From: Owenia fusiformis
Lineage: Eukaryota; Annelida; Polychaeta; Sabellida; Oweniidae
Assembly (NCBI GenBank): GCA_903813345.2
Contig: CAIIXF020000302.1
Coordinates: 26,001 to 90,000 of the forward strand
Direction of reading: 5' to 3'
DNA: 64,000 nt
The position numbers were made by a program, and so were the translations under genes. Below the pieces are notes generated by a model. It was not told where the DNA came from. It made no database searches and saw only the letters and a list, made by a program, of their open reading frames with translations. Positions 1-13,500 of this stretch are shown here, piece after piece. How positions within the stretch are numbered: the stretch's first letter is position 1; each line of letters starts with the position of its first letter.

Positions 1-104
1 GAAATTTTCAAGATGGCCACTCACTATCAAAATATGTTTTGTTCGTTGGGATTTGCTACTCCGTGGAGTTGCTGTTGTTCTAGTTATATTATATCACAAT
101 CATA

Positions 105-3100
105 CAGGGTGACAAAAAGTGTCACCCATATTATGTAATGATTTTGTCTGCAAAATGTCTGACTTGTTCTTGAGCACATTGAAACTTTACTTTATGTAGC
201 AACTCCACAAGAGGTTTCAGGTGACTAGCTCAACCAGATGCACTTTTAAAAGCGCTACAAGATATGCTCTAAATGCCGTCTATCCCACGCACACTGCTGG
301 ATTCTCCGGGCAGTTATTGACAACATTCATCTGACTCAAACCCTCCAGGTTTTTATCTCTGGGGGTGCTAGAAAGATCTGTGAATGAAACATTCCCCTAA
401 TCCATAGAAGTTCCGAAGATATTGATCACTAAAAAGATGAGGGCCATTTCGGTGGAAAATGCTTTGCCTGTAGAATTCAGGTAAGCCTGATATTTAGACT
501 ACATATTGTAATGCTCATAAGCATGCTAGATAGGTATCAATTTAAATAATTCAAGTTTTTGAGGCAATTTAAAAAAAAGCAACAGACCTTTTTTCTAAAT
601 CGGTTTTAATGCCGATAAAGATATTAAATGATAGCAGCTCTATGGGATGGGCATGTCACTGAGTTTTAGCGTTTTTAACCCCCATAGCAAAATATTTTAG
701 GGGGTACTATGATATTAGTTCATAACTCAAAGGATATATTAACTATTGTTCTGATATCTACAGTATACATTACTAGTACAGAGATAAATACTATCCCTAA
801 GTTGTATGTTAATATCTTCATGGGTCTCAGAAAAAATACAATTAATAGGAAAAAGATTTGCAATTTTCTTCATTTTTTGTTTTGCCAATTTAACATTAGT
901 ATATCCAAGCAAAAGATGACACCTTTAACAGTTCAGAGTAGTATTCTAACAACATTTCCAAGCTATTTATGATATTGTAATACATCTATTGTAGTGATTA
1001 AGTACTATTTTGTAATTTTAATAAGACTTTTTAGTGCCCTACCCCTGAAAAATAGAAAAAATGTGCGTGGTCAGGGTGGAAAAGGGGTTCACTGTATACC
1101 AAAAATTGGTGGGGGTCCTAAGCGGAACCCCCATATATCAGTATGTTCCCATACGAATCTGTCAAATTTCAATGAGTTCCTATACCAACTAAATTAACAC
1201 CCAAAAGCCATACCAGATATCTTATAGATATAAGACCAATATAGGACCAATGCCATGCCAGTCCAGATATAAGACCAATACCATACCAGTCCAGATATAA
1301 GAACAATACCATAGCAAATATCCAGATATAAGACCAATGCCATACCAGTCCAGATATAAAGCCAATGTCATGGCAAATGTCCAGATATAGGACGGATACC
1401 ATACCAGTCAAGATATAAGACCAATGCCATAGCAAATGTCAAGATATATGACCAATGTCATACCAGCCCAGATATAAGACCAATGCCATAGCAAATGTCC
1501 AGATATAGGACCAATGCCATAGCAAATGTCCAGATATAGGACCAATCCCATACCACTCCAGATATAAGACCAATGCCGTTGCAAATATCCAGATAGAGGA
1601 CCAATGTCATACAAAATGTCCAAATATAGGACCAATGCCATACATGTCCAGATATAAGACAAATGCCATTGCAAATGTCCAGATATAGGACCAATGTCAT
1701 AGCAAATGCCCTGATATAAGGTCAATACCATAGCAAATGTCTTAATAAGACCAATGAGTTGTCAATTTTCTATCATAATTTCCAAACATGGTGGTTTGAA
1801 AGCCGATAGTTTACCATAATGTGAAGATACATATCCCATTAAACCTGCATATTTTATATTTTGCATTCTCTCATCCACTACTACTTGTATATGTCTTTTT
1901 AAAATTCTCTTTTTTCTAGCATGGAAAATCCTCACTTCAGCAAATGCATGACTGATTATTTTTTTGCCCAAACTGCACTAGACTAAAGCCATATCACAAG
2001 TGTGAGTTAATATATTATCCATCTTTCTCATACCAGAAAGTGGAAAAGTCTGACCATTGCAAAACCTCAAAGTAACAATTTGGGGGCATTCTCATACCAG
2101 ATCATAAAATTAGTAGGGTGTCTTACAATGTGTAAATCATGGCAAAAATTTTGATAAAACTATCAGTTACCATCATTTGACCATATAAGTCCTCATTGAG
2201 CCATGAAGCGTCAGAGCCAAGTAGCTTAGAGAATGCTTTTCATCACATATCCTTAATTTAGTCCTATACGTGTATATTTGGCATGGCATTGGTCCTATGT
2301 TTGAACATTTGGTATGGCATTGGTCTTATATTTTGACATTTGGTATGACTTTCAGGTATCATTTTGGCTGGTATGAGAACACATTAGAATTTGACTTGAC
2401 TAGATTGCTATGGGTACATACTAATGCGTATCAACCTAGAACCCCCGCCTAAATTTGTATACAGTGAACACCCCTCTCCCAGGACTATATATGGTTAAAT
2501 TACACGTGACCTCGTACAAGGGACACTATAGTACTTGTGCATGATGACCACCATAGTCTGGTTGCTCAGATGAGATCAATTGATGAATAAAATGTTTAGA
2601 CTTTATTCCAATGTCTAGACTTTATTCCAACCTCTCCAGTGTATGATTACAAAAGATTCCATTATGATACTATGTACTAAATTGAAAACTTATATATGAA
2701 ATATGTTTAGTCCTATATTCTAGTAATAAGTGAATTTAAATGTCATATAACGTTTGAAGATGAATTGAATCCATTGATTTGCTTTCTATCAATATGTTTC
2801 TAGTTTAATGCTGCAAAATGATAAAACTGACCACTTTCCTATATTTTACAGGGGTTGGGTAGTATAAAGTTATATGAAAATTACAAAATAGTACTTGACA
2901 CTTAATTTTAATAAATGTTTAACAATATAACATATAGCTAGGAAATGTTGTTATAATACTACTTCGGGCTGTAAAAGCTATCATCTTTTGCTTGAAGCTA
3001 CAAATATAAAATTGGCAACACAAAAAGTGACAAAAATTGCATATGTTTTTCCTATTTACTGCATTTTTCAGAGAGCAATGAAGATATCAACCTATAACTT

Positions 3101-3473
3101 TAGGGTAGTATTCAACTAAGTATTCAATTTTTGTATGCTGTAGATATTCGAACTATAGGCATTATATGCTTTGAGTTATGAACGAATATCATAGTACCCC
3201 TAAAATATATTTCCCGGGGGGGGGGTAAAATCACCAAAAATCAGTGTCATGCCCACCCCGTTGAGCTGCTATCTTTTAACATCTTTAATCATTAGCATGA
3301 AAAACTGATCTAGAAAAAATAGGTCTGTTGCTTTTTCTAAAAAATGCCTCAAAAACCTTATCCCTTGAGATAATCTGAATTCTGTTTGTGCATCCAATTG
3401 AGCATCCAGTTGAGCTACTCATTTGAAACATCTCGTGGAGTTGCTCCATTGTGTCTAGTTTTTTGTCACCCTG
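105..3473. mobile_element. Long-inverted-repeat (foldback) DNA transposon, non-autonomous, TA target site
   Basis: The ends are CAGGGTGACAAAAA at 105 and its complement ending at 3473, each flanked by TA (103-104 and 3474-3475), the target duplication expected of Tc1/mariner-type elements. Beyond the termini the two halves pair over long distances: about 105-1060 pairs with about 2835-3473 and, after an unpaired stretch of about 370 bp on the right (2460-2835), about 1070-1260 pairs with 2260-2450. Short anchors are AAAGCAACAGACCT on the left against AGGTCTGTTGCTTTTTC on the right, and the shared GGGGTACTATGATATT. There is no transposase frame. A minisatellite sits in the left inner arm; only three degenerate units of it survive in the right arm. 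The element lies 3' of the last recognised exon of the minus-strand gene. Confidence 0.85.
1195..1760. repeat. Minisatellite, 28-31 bp unit, about 19 copies
   Basis: The unit is close to CCAGATATAAGACCAATGCC followed by ATA and either CCAGT or GCAAATGT, giving 28- and 31-bp versions that alternate irregularly. Because some units are near-multiples of three, the minus strand shows open frames of 80-107 codons with a repeating W-S-Y-I-W or L-Y-L-D-I pattern; these are by-products of the repeat, not genes. Three inverted degenerate units at 2265-2360 mark the matching position in the other arm of the host element, so the array grew inside one arm. Confidence 0.9.
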
Positions 3474-3475
3474 TA

Positions 3476-4322
3476 GTTTATTACACTCTTATAAAGGTAA
3501 TAATTACTTTAAAGTGTCTCACATATTCGATCAAAATTTGCCGTGCAAACATGTTAGTCTACTTTACTGGCCCCCCTTGCTGTAACAAGGAACCCAAAAC
3601 ACATTAAAACGTAAACATAAACCAATTAGTCACTTCACTATGAAAGTGAGGGGTGTACGCTGTGTGCATGGACTAACACAATATCAGTGGTCATTTACTG
3701 TGTCAACTTAGTAACCCTTGCATATCGTGCTCACTCAACTATTGAATAATTTTTTATGATCTAAATGTTTGTGGTTTATAAAAAATGTGATATGTTTTAG
3801 TTAGAAATACATTAATTAATATATTCATTCAAACAGCACTAGAATGCGGGAAGAAAGAGCATCGGTGACAAAATGCAGACAGAATTTTCCGTAAGGGTTT
3901 CAAACATTTCTAAACACAATCATACATGTACTTCATGTGTACTGTTATTTATAGTGCTATATTTATAGATATAATTTCACGTATTAAAATCATATTTTCC
4001 AGCAATGACTTCAAATTCCAAACCACACCCATATTACATTTTCTTCAATAACTCCAAACATGTGTAAACATTGACCATGTGCATATAAATTCAGATTTCA
4101 CGAGCTCTCCTATTCGAGTACCTCATACACCCCTGCATGGATTTGAGTTGGATTCGCCTTTTATACGTGAGCCGACACACTCGCAAACGCTGATTGGATA
4201 AAGATTGCGAGAATCTTTAATATAAGTAATATTATATTATTCATCACATTGTAATATAGCGAGGTCTATCATATCATACTAACATAATGTCATAGTCTAT
4301 TGTATTATATTATTTAACATAC
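3476..4322. other. AT-rich spacer, no gene seen
   Basis: Between the foldback transposon and the last recognised exon I see no exon-like frame, RNA gene or structured repeat. If exon 25 is internal (see its entry) this is intron; if it ends at its stop codon (4297) this is 3' flank. Confidence 0.5.
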
Positions 4323-4502
4323 ATATTATTGCATTATCACCAAAATCTGTCATTTCCTGCTTCCATTCTATGCCAATACCAGATTGATCCTTACAAATAG
4401 TGACATCACTTGCCAGATTAATAGGAATATCGTAGCTTGACCTGCATGTTGTATTCACCTCAACGTATGGCGTTACATATTTTGGTAGCACTATCATAAC
4501 TC
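4323..4502 (-). CDS. Exon 25 (last recognised) of the FN3-like gene
   Basis: Acceptor TTTAAG before 4502 and phase 1 entry match the phase 1 exit of exon 24. The peptide includes TTCRSSYDIPINLASDVTIC with two Cys. A good donor (GTATGT) would end the exon at 4323, again in phase 1. If it is not used, the frame runs to a TAG at 4297-4299 and this is the terminal exon. I cannot decide which. Confidence 0.6.
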
Positions 4503-7500
4503 CTTAAATCACATTGTAAAAATTTATTCTATTCTTATATTCTCCTACTGATAAAGTCGTATTATATCATGGTCTAATGAGCCAATGCAGAAAATATATA
4601 CACCATATATCTAAAGTTCTTTTAGAAACTTGCGATAACTGAATTTTCAATTTTCATTTTATTTATTTTTCTCACAATAGGTTATATTTTTATTTTATAT
4701 TAAAGTCGAGATTACATATTCGTAAACTATTATGATTTCAAATGAATGTTGACAATACATACCAGCAGAAGAGTTTGTTGTTTGCCCACCAGCACCATTT
4801 GTGACCCTGACAGAGACATAGTAAATGCGTCCATCTTGAAGCATTCCACTTAGATCTCCACTTTTACCAAACTTCTTGCTTCCCATCATCTGATATGACT
4901 GGATATTACTAAGGAATGGTCCACTTCCTATTGCCCATTCAAAGCTGACGACCTGTTTAATTTTATATATAAACATTGGAACATTGGAATGAAGTAAACC
5001 ATAGAAGTAGGACATTAAGTAGATATAAATTAAAGATATGTATTTTGAGCCCTATTTTTCCCGAAACGCCTGCATTTCAAACAAAAAAGGGTCACCTGCA
5101 ACAACTGTTAGCCAATACAGTAAACAATGGAATGCCTTCAAAAATTCCAAGCATAGATCCATTGGTGTGCAACAATAAGTAAGTAAACATAGGCTTGAAA
5201 CGATCCCCAAACCCAAGCCAATTAAACATTCAAAGCGTTATCTCTCAGATCTTTATTTCTCGGCACTAACCTGGCTTTCCATGTCATATGCATCCCATCT
5301 GGCAGCAATCGTGTGGTTTTGACCTTGACTTGATACCTTGTTCATATCGGAGACAGAAACATCCACGTGGTACAAAATGTCTATTACTGGACCACTAATG
5401 TCTATAGTGATACCGTTAGATGTCGCTGTTATATACAATCCTGAACCTGAAGTTAGATGGACTGTAGGTGGAAAAGAACGAATGGCTATAGTTACCCATG
5501 AGGTTTCTTAACATTTTTTGAAAAATGCAATATCGTTAATATCCTTGATATGTAGGATCAAATTGCAGATAAATATGTATATTTTCAAGAAATAGCAATA
5601 AAAAGCATTCAAGCTTACTGATATAAGTGTATTTTGGTTGATTTGGTAGGTATGTATCACTTCCTGTGAAAATGTGAATTTTTTATCAGTCTCAGAAAAT
5701 GTCCATCTTGGATTTCCAAGGTATGATGTGTTCATACCTTGGAATATCAGGCTGATATTTCTGCCCAAAACCCTATTAATTTGTCATAGATTGAGGATTC
5801 TGATGAATGAGATATCATCTTATTCAGCCTACATTATGCTAATTCTTATGTATTAGGTAAGTAGAAGCTGATCAGTCAAACTCATTTGTAGTCAATTAAG
5901 GGCGGTTAAATATGGTTTAAAAGGAGTCTGACCGATGAGATCCTAGAGTAAAACAAACAAATCATCTGATTGTGCGCTGGTTTTAACGTGCACCAATCCG
6001 ATGATTTGTTTGTTTTTCGGATAGAAAATTTGTCCACTGATATTAGTGTGATTGAAAATCAAACTGGGAAACGAGTATGGAAAATGTCTCCAGAATGTAT
6101 AAACCCAACTTGGCAGATGTCCTATTGTTTGATTTTGTCACTCTATACACTCATTGGATTACTATTTTGTACATATAAATAGTCATATTTCAATAGTCAT
6201 TGATTAGGGATTGGGTATGTTTGCAATTGTGTTGACCTACTTATTTTTAGAGAGAGGAAGGTCATGCTAAACTCTTGTTTTGTTCATATAACGCCTGGTT
6301 CTTACCTAGAAAGTTATATGTAGTGAAGGAATAGTGTACTTCTAAGGTACTTCTTGAGATATGTAAAACTCTAGGTTAGGACCAGGCGTTGTGCAAAAAT
6401 GGAACTTTTCTGCAATTTCAGCATGAAATAAAATGATGTCAGCCATTTTGAAAATCTTTAGAATGATTGTGACAGTTGTGTTTTATATATTTGAGTATAT
6501 TTTCTTTATTCATATGATCTTTTCAGGAACTAATATGTATGCTTGCACTGGAGCATGACCCCCTGAGAAGCATATATCTTTACCATGGCTCTGAGCAACA
6601 TAATAATATGCAATTCCTTTCAATACATTCATATGAGATGATTGTTGTACAATCATTTTATCTTCATGTGACAGGCGTCATTTTTGTCAATGGATAATTT
6701 TTTATATTATCAAAGTTCACTTGCTGATCATACCAATGCTCATATTTAGAAATCCAGCTCAAATTTATACATCAACAGTTATGTAAAATCCAAAGTAACC
6801 TTTTACAATTTGTTATATTTTATGTGTTTTCAAATGTTGCTCTTTGTGCTTCCTCATTGTGATGTGAAATAATAAGTTCAGTATTTTACTGCCACTTTGA
6901 AACAAACTGTATATGAGCAATTGATCTTAAGGAAGCAGATCAATATATAATTGATTGATATGCATTTTTGAATTGTTAATTACTTCATGTGATTTTTAAT
7001 GTTGCCCCTTGTTCTTTCTCATTGTGATGAAAATTAAGAAAACTCAATATTCTTTTCTGACATAGTTTTGCACATTTTTTTAGTAGACAATATATCTCAA
7101 TGGAGTATAAAGAAGATCACTATTCAATATTTTGTTTGCCTTTTTGACTTGTAATATTTTACATGTTTTCAAATGTTACCCATTATGCTTTGTCACTACA
7201 CTATTATGTAAAATAATACCAATAAGATCAATTAAAAAGTCTTAAATTACTGAAAAGAATTTTTTGATAATAAATAGAAACAGTGACAATAATGATGTGA
7301 AAAAGTGATTTTCCTTGAAAAGGTCATTTTATACACGTTAATAGAATGACCTATATTTTGAAATATAAAAGTCAGAATGACCTAAATTTTTGATCTGCTT
7401 GTCAAACAAGGTCTCTTCTTTGATATCCTGTACAATTTTTTCTAAATATCTTGGGGGCTAATATAGGGTCTTAAAGACACTCGTCCTTTGAGGAAAATGT

Positions 7501-10500
7501 ACACTCTATTGGGCTTATCATCCACGCAGTTTAAAAATTGGCAGTTTGAAAATTACCTCCGATTCAGCACCCCCCCCCCTTCCATCCACCAGCATGATTT
7601 AACAATATAAAATTAACTGAGTAGCCAGTAAATGTCACAGAGCAAAATATGCAGAGAAAGTGTTAAATACATATCAAATACCTTGCCAATTAAAGGATGA
7701 CTGAATAATAAAAAAAGGAAAAGCAAAAACTACTACTTAAACTACTACTACTTAAAGTCACATATTTCCCACGTTGAAAACTCCCTTTCAAAAGGCAGAA
7801 GAGCTATCAATGCCTATATTGGAGTGTCATCAACTGATAATAATCCTACAAATCCTCTCACTGTCTCTCGCTTGTATTGGACATGCTGTGTCCCATCTAT
7901 AACGTATGGTATGGAACTCTTCCCACTAAAAGAATCTGAGTTAGAGCGCCTTGAAAGTGGCCGCAGGGGAATAGCTAAGAAAATTCAAGGAAACCCCAAG
8001 ACCACTAGCAACGCAGCCTCAACTTCAATTTTAGGATGGCTTTCTTTAACCTCGAACATTGTTATAAGTAAACTTATGCTTTTATGGCAACTTTTATCTT
8101 TACCATTTCCAAGTATTTACAAGAAACTTATCATTTTACGTCTCCTTAGTGCAACATACGAAGTTCTCCACAAATTTTCTCCCATAGGGAATTGTATTAA
8201 GATGGCAAAAGCATATCAGCTAGAAGGAATGGTCTATGAAATGTTTAATGGACGCGTCTATTCAAAGTTACAGTGGAAAAAAAGTGTGAAGAGTAAGGTA
8301 CATTTTTTCGAATTACGTAGCTGGCAAATTGAATGTATATTGTCAAGAAAATTGCCATTTTTAGAATTGTAACCCATGACATCCAGCCTATTATATGGTG
8401 GAAGGTAGCTAAATTAGACCCGAGAATTTTGATGTGTTGCAGGACGGTGGTTAAACTACTGTTGGGAGAAGGAAACATAATGATTAATGTCAAAAGGTGG
8501 TCTAACGGAAAAATTTCCGTATTATGTAAAATGTGCTATATAGAACCAGAAACACTATCACACATAATACTGGACTGTGAAGGTCATGCTGCTTTAAGAT
8601 CAAATATTTTGAAAATTGTATATAATATCTTCAAACCAGCACAAAGTTATCCAAAAGAGATGATTCTTGGAGCAATTTTTGGTGCAGGGGAGATATTTGA
8701 TGTCGAGGAATATAAGCAAATTGCTGTTTACATCCATAAAATGCACATAAATGAAGAGAATCTGGTCTGTAACCAAAATTAAATTGTACATTATATATAT
8801 GTTATATTTATAAGTAAATAATGTAAAATTTATTCAAACACATCAAATATGGTGGATGAAATGAATAAACAAAGATAAAAACTGCGGTTGTATCTGTAGA
8901 TTAAGAATCGCAATTGTACAGGGTGTCAAAAAACGGCACCCCCTCTACAGCAAAAAGTCTTGAATGTTCCACATAGTGGCATACCTCATCTGAAAGATAA
9001 TTTAATTCTGGAGTTACTCCTCAAATTTCATTTAATAAAACATAATATCAAAAAGCTACATTGTTTTAAAGTTCGCTACTTCAGTACTTTTTTTGCTGCT
9101 CTGTTGCTGGTTAAAGGTCAAATCTTCAGAACGTGGAATATGAGAAAATTAGCCCAGATTTCAACTGCACTGAACATATGGGCTCAGTTCTGAAAAACAG
9201 GGTATAGGAAATGATGGACGAAGAGCCTCTTGAAAAATAGATACAGTGGGAATGAATTTCTGAAGAATGTGAGGAAAGTGCTTATTATTAAAGTGATTAT
9301 GCAATGCTACACCATTATCTGAATTTTCATTGAAATCATATCCGTCCAGATAAGCTGCTGTTTGAGTAGCAATTGGTGGTCATACCAACTACTAAGAATC
9401 AGCTGTAAATCTGTAAGATTATATGATATAAAGATGAATTTTCTCAGGTAACTCCAGAATTAAATTGTCTTTAAAATGAGATATGACACACCATGTAACA
9501 TTAAGTACTTTTTGCTGTAGAGGGGGGTGTCGTTGTTTTTTGACACGCTGTATAGTCTTAAAGCTTGCCTTTTCTGGTCTTGAAGATTATCATCAATATT
9601 ATCAATTAAAAATCATTTGATTTTTTTCTTGTAAAGAGTTATATATTTATAAGTTATAATTTGTTATTTGATTATATAATGGGCCCGGATTGAGTCGGCT
9701 TAAATAGTCACTGTAAAGGACCGCGAGTTGTTTGTAGAATGAATCGGGGTAGTTTTTTCATGCATTTCGCTTGTGTTTTTCATCTAAAAACATCAATACG
9801 CTTTAAACATTAATTGATTATAAGATTGCACCATATGATCCCAAAAGATATATCTCATTTTCGTGGATTATCTCTGGATTAACACAGAGCTGTTGTTATT
9901 TTGCAAACTTCAGAGGGCTGGGAAGCATTATTACGATCGTCTTTGAATAATATTAATGCTGTTTTAAATAGGTTTCATGTATGCCGACAATTTCTCAAAT
10001 TGTGTGTACCAATGGTATAGTTTCAATCAGATTTTGAGATAACAGGAAAATTAATCAGTAATATACACCTTATTGGGTTGTTTTGGCTTATATTACTGAT
10101 CATACGTACTACCTAGTGTATATGTGAACAAGGTTCACTGGACGATCTAGGGGGGGGGGAATTGGATTTAGGGGCTCAATTTTTTTCCAAAATTTTAAAA
10201 TATCTCACATATTTCCTTTGGGATAAACTCTCTGCCCTTATATAAATACTCATGTGTGTCATGCTCCTAAGATGCACAGTCTGAATCTGAATTCATTGAA
10301 ATCCACAACAATTCATAATCAAAGGCAGGCCTTCATATTGTTTTTAATTTCAAAGTAATATCAAACTTTGTAAACGCAAATGTAATCATTCTCAATTATC
10401 AATTTCAAATTTTTAAGATCTTTGGTGAGAGATGACAGCCTTTTATCAACTATTAATCCCTCGACTCACTATTGTACAAAGCTGGTATTATAATATCCGG

Positions 10501-13500
10501 TACCATTTCAGGATCCAGCTCAGTCAAAGTCCTCAAGTGGCTGAACTGGTTACCACTTGAAACAAGAAGATTCCATCGCCGCATGAACATGATGTATAGT
10601 GTCACAAATGGAAATAGTCCAAATTATACACTTGACATTTTCAGAAAGTTACAACGTCCTGATAATAGACGCGTACTTCGAAACAAACCGTCATATATCC
10701 TCCCCTCAAAACGTGCTTTTATCAAGTCAAAATCATGTGTTTTCAGAAGTTTAAAAGAATGGAATGATCTACCTCTGCAAATCAAACAATCCAACACACT
10801 TGATACATTTAAACGTAAAATGGCCTCTAAATCACTACCAACTCCTATAATTATAGCAAGTTTTTCATTAAATCTTACCAGACATCGGGAAAAACTCTTG
10901 AACCAACTCCGATGCGACCTAGTCTTCAAAGCGCAACTACACTCACATAATTTTAATAATGTTAATTCCCCAATGTGCGCTTGCGAACTGGAATCAGAAA
11001 CTTTTCAGATGGCCCCTCCATGTAAATGATTTCAAGTTGCTAAACGATAAAATAACACGTGAAAATTCAATGATAACATTTAAATCTCTAACACGAGCCA
11101 ATAAGGCTAACACTTTACTTTTTGGTTATCATCTCTCTAACCGCCAAGTCATTCTTTGGAGCACCACCAACATGCTTCTAGTCGTGCGAGCCTCACTTGG
11201 CTGTATACGTATGTAACACCAACGTACGTACGTTAACTCCTATATTTCTGTAAAGTGGCTCATAATGTCAAGTTGACCGAGCCACAAACTTAAATACTAT
11301 ATAAAAAAAATTCTTTATTAGCCACATGTAGCGATATCCTTTGCAAGACAAAGCCAAGAAATACATATGTTTGAAAATCAGCTAGACGGCCTGATTAAGC
11401 AGCTATATTTCTATTCATCAATGTACAATAAGATGTATAGGCCAGCTTTTGCTAAGGGCGTTAACTTTTCAAAAAGGGGGGGGGCTTCAGTTTTGACAAT
11501 TGTAGCCCAAAATCACTTGACCCCCGCGGCCACGGGCCTGGCCGAAAAGGGGCTACACGCTTGCACTTCATTGTGTTCAATGTGCGTTTACTCATGATTA
11601 TTTGTGCATATGTGTTCAACTCGCTGTGGTTACTGTAAATGATCGAATGCATTTACTGGAATGTGGCAACTGCTTAAATTGCCTCACTTGATTTAAATCT
11701 CTATCAGAGGGATGATACTTCAACAAATGCATTGAATCCCGACGTTGAACTTTCCTTTCAGATAAAATCAGAATTAAAGAAACAACAAGAAAAACATTGT
11801 GGCTTGAACATGATTCTAAACGTTATATGATCGAAAACGCAATGTTACCACATGATATTGAGTGTGGGGTAGAATTTGTTAAGAAAAATCCAAATCATTC
11901 TATATAAACATTACATATAGTTCCCGGGATATTGTTATTGAAACTTGTAATAAAATTAGATGAAGGCAAAATGTAGCTAATAAACATTTAACATTTCCTT
12001 GTTTTCTTAAACGGTTATAAATGTCTGATTGAAATATCTATAAATGTATAATAATGCTTGACTGTGTCCTTTTACCAAGGGGAGGGGGGGGGGGGCTTTG
12101 CCAAGGGGGAACTTTTGACAGTTTTGGCAAAAGGTGCTCAGAATGGTGAATAAAGGACCCACGGTCCTGTGCTCACACAGTGTAGAACCTTCAGAGGAAT
12201 GTATATCCTGCTTTTCAAACAAAATTATTGATTTTGATTTGTAGTCTCGAACTTTGAGAAACTTAGCTAGCACCGTTTGTGACCTAGTTTTAGGACATTT
12301 GACCTTGAACATTTTACTTATTCAGAGTTCAGTAGGTCTTTTGTGATTAAGGTGACCAAAATTTACATCCAAAAAAGTTGATTTTCAAATTGATTATTTA
12401 GTTACTCAGTACTCAGTTTCTCAAGTCAGATTTTCCTATCAGTTTCAGTCAGTCAATTGTTCAGTTAGTCAATTAATTTGACTTTTTGACGTCAAAATCG
12501 GCAATTTCTCGGAAACCGGGCGAACTTGAGAAATGGCGATGATAGGTCAAACAGGCATTATGGATATGCATAAACTGAATGTGAATATGATTCAATACGA
12601 ATAGCAGTTTTAATTTGTGCAGCCAATGATGATTGACTTTATACATGTACATGAGAAAGTTCCCTGAAAATGACTTAGTCCTACTTTTTGTCAAATTTTA
12701 TGGAGTAAACACCAAAAACTGTAATTTCAAGAGCTTTTAAATCTTCGGAGAACATAAATTGCATATACAGCAACTAGTACAAGTTATTTGAAAGTTCTAC
12801 TTCAACAAAGTGTTTAGTATTTACAGAAAATTTGACTTTTTGACGTCAAAATCAGCAATTTCTGATAGGTCAAATAGGCATTATGGATATGCATAAAATG
12901 AATGTGGATATGACTCAATCCGAATAGCAGTTTTAATTTGTGCGGCCAATGTTGACGGACGGACGGACCGACGGACGGACCAACGGACGGACGGACGCCT
13001 GGTCGATCCCATAGGCTCACTGTGTGAGCCAAAAACTGCATGGTTTTGGAAAATGTCTAGGCAGGAACTACCCCTCTCCAGCTCCCCTACGTGTCTGTGA
13101 TGTATGAGGATGACATCATTTTGAGATTCATCATAATGTATGTATACCATCATGATAAACCATGACATCCCATTCGAATCCCCTTCCTGGTTCCGCAATT
13201 TCCTGCTTCAAAATCATGAACACAATTAATTCTGCCAAAAATAGCCTTCATACCATAACCAGCTCAGCGCTTATCACCTTAGTTCTAAATGAATCATCCT
13301 CCCCTCCCATTCTTCACCAGACCTCAGCTGGTTTTCAAATTGAAATATCTTGATCTATAGTTTTTTAAATAAATTTCTAGGTCCGTGGGCTGTCATTCAC
13401 CTGGGTATTCTTGTAACACTCGACATGCATTGCAATATATTACCTATTTTAAACAAACCAAGAAAATATATAACTAGTCTTTTATCATAGTACATGTACG

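Noticed and set aside
1169-1731. Minus-strand open frames of 80-107 codons with repeated W-S-Y-I-W motifs
   Set aside because: They are the translation of a 28-31 bp minisatellite, have no start or splice context, and change frame with each unit-length variant.
5508-5768. Minus-strand frame considered as an extra exon of the FN3-like gene
   Set aside because: A donor (GTAAGC) is possible, but no acceptor gives the phase 1 entry and exit needed between exons 22 and 23, and the peptide lacks module motifs.
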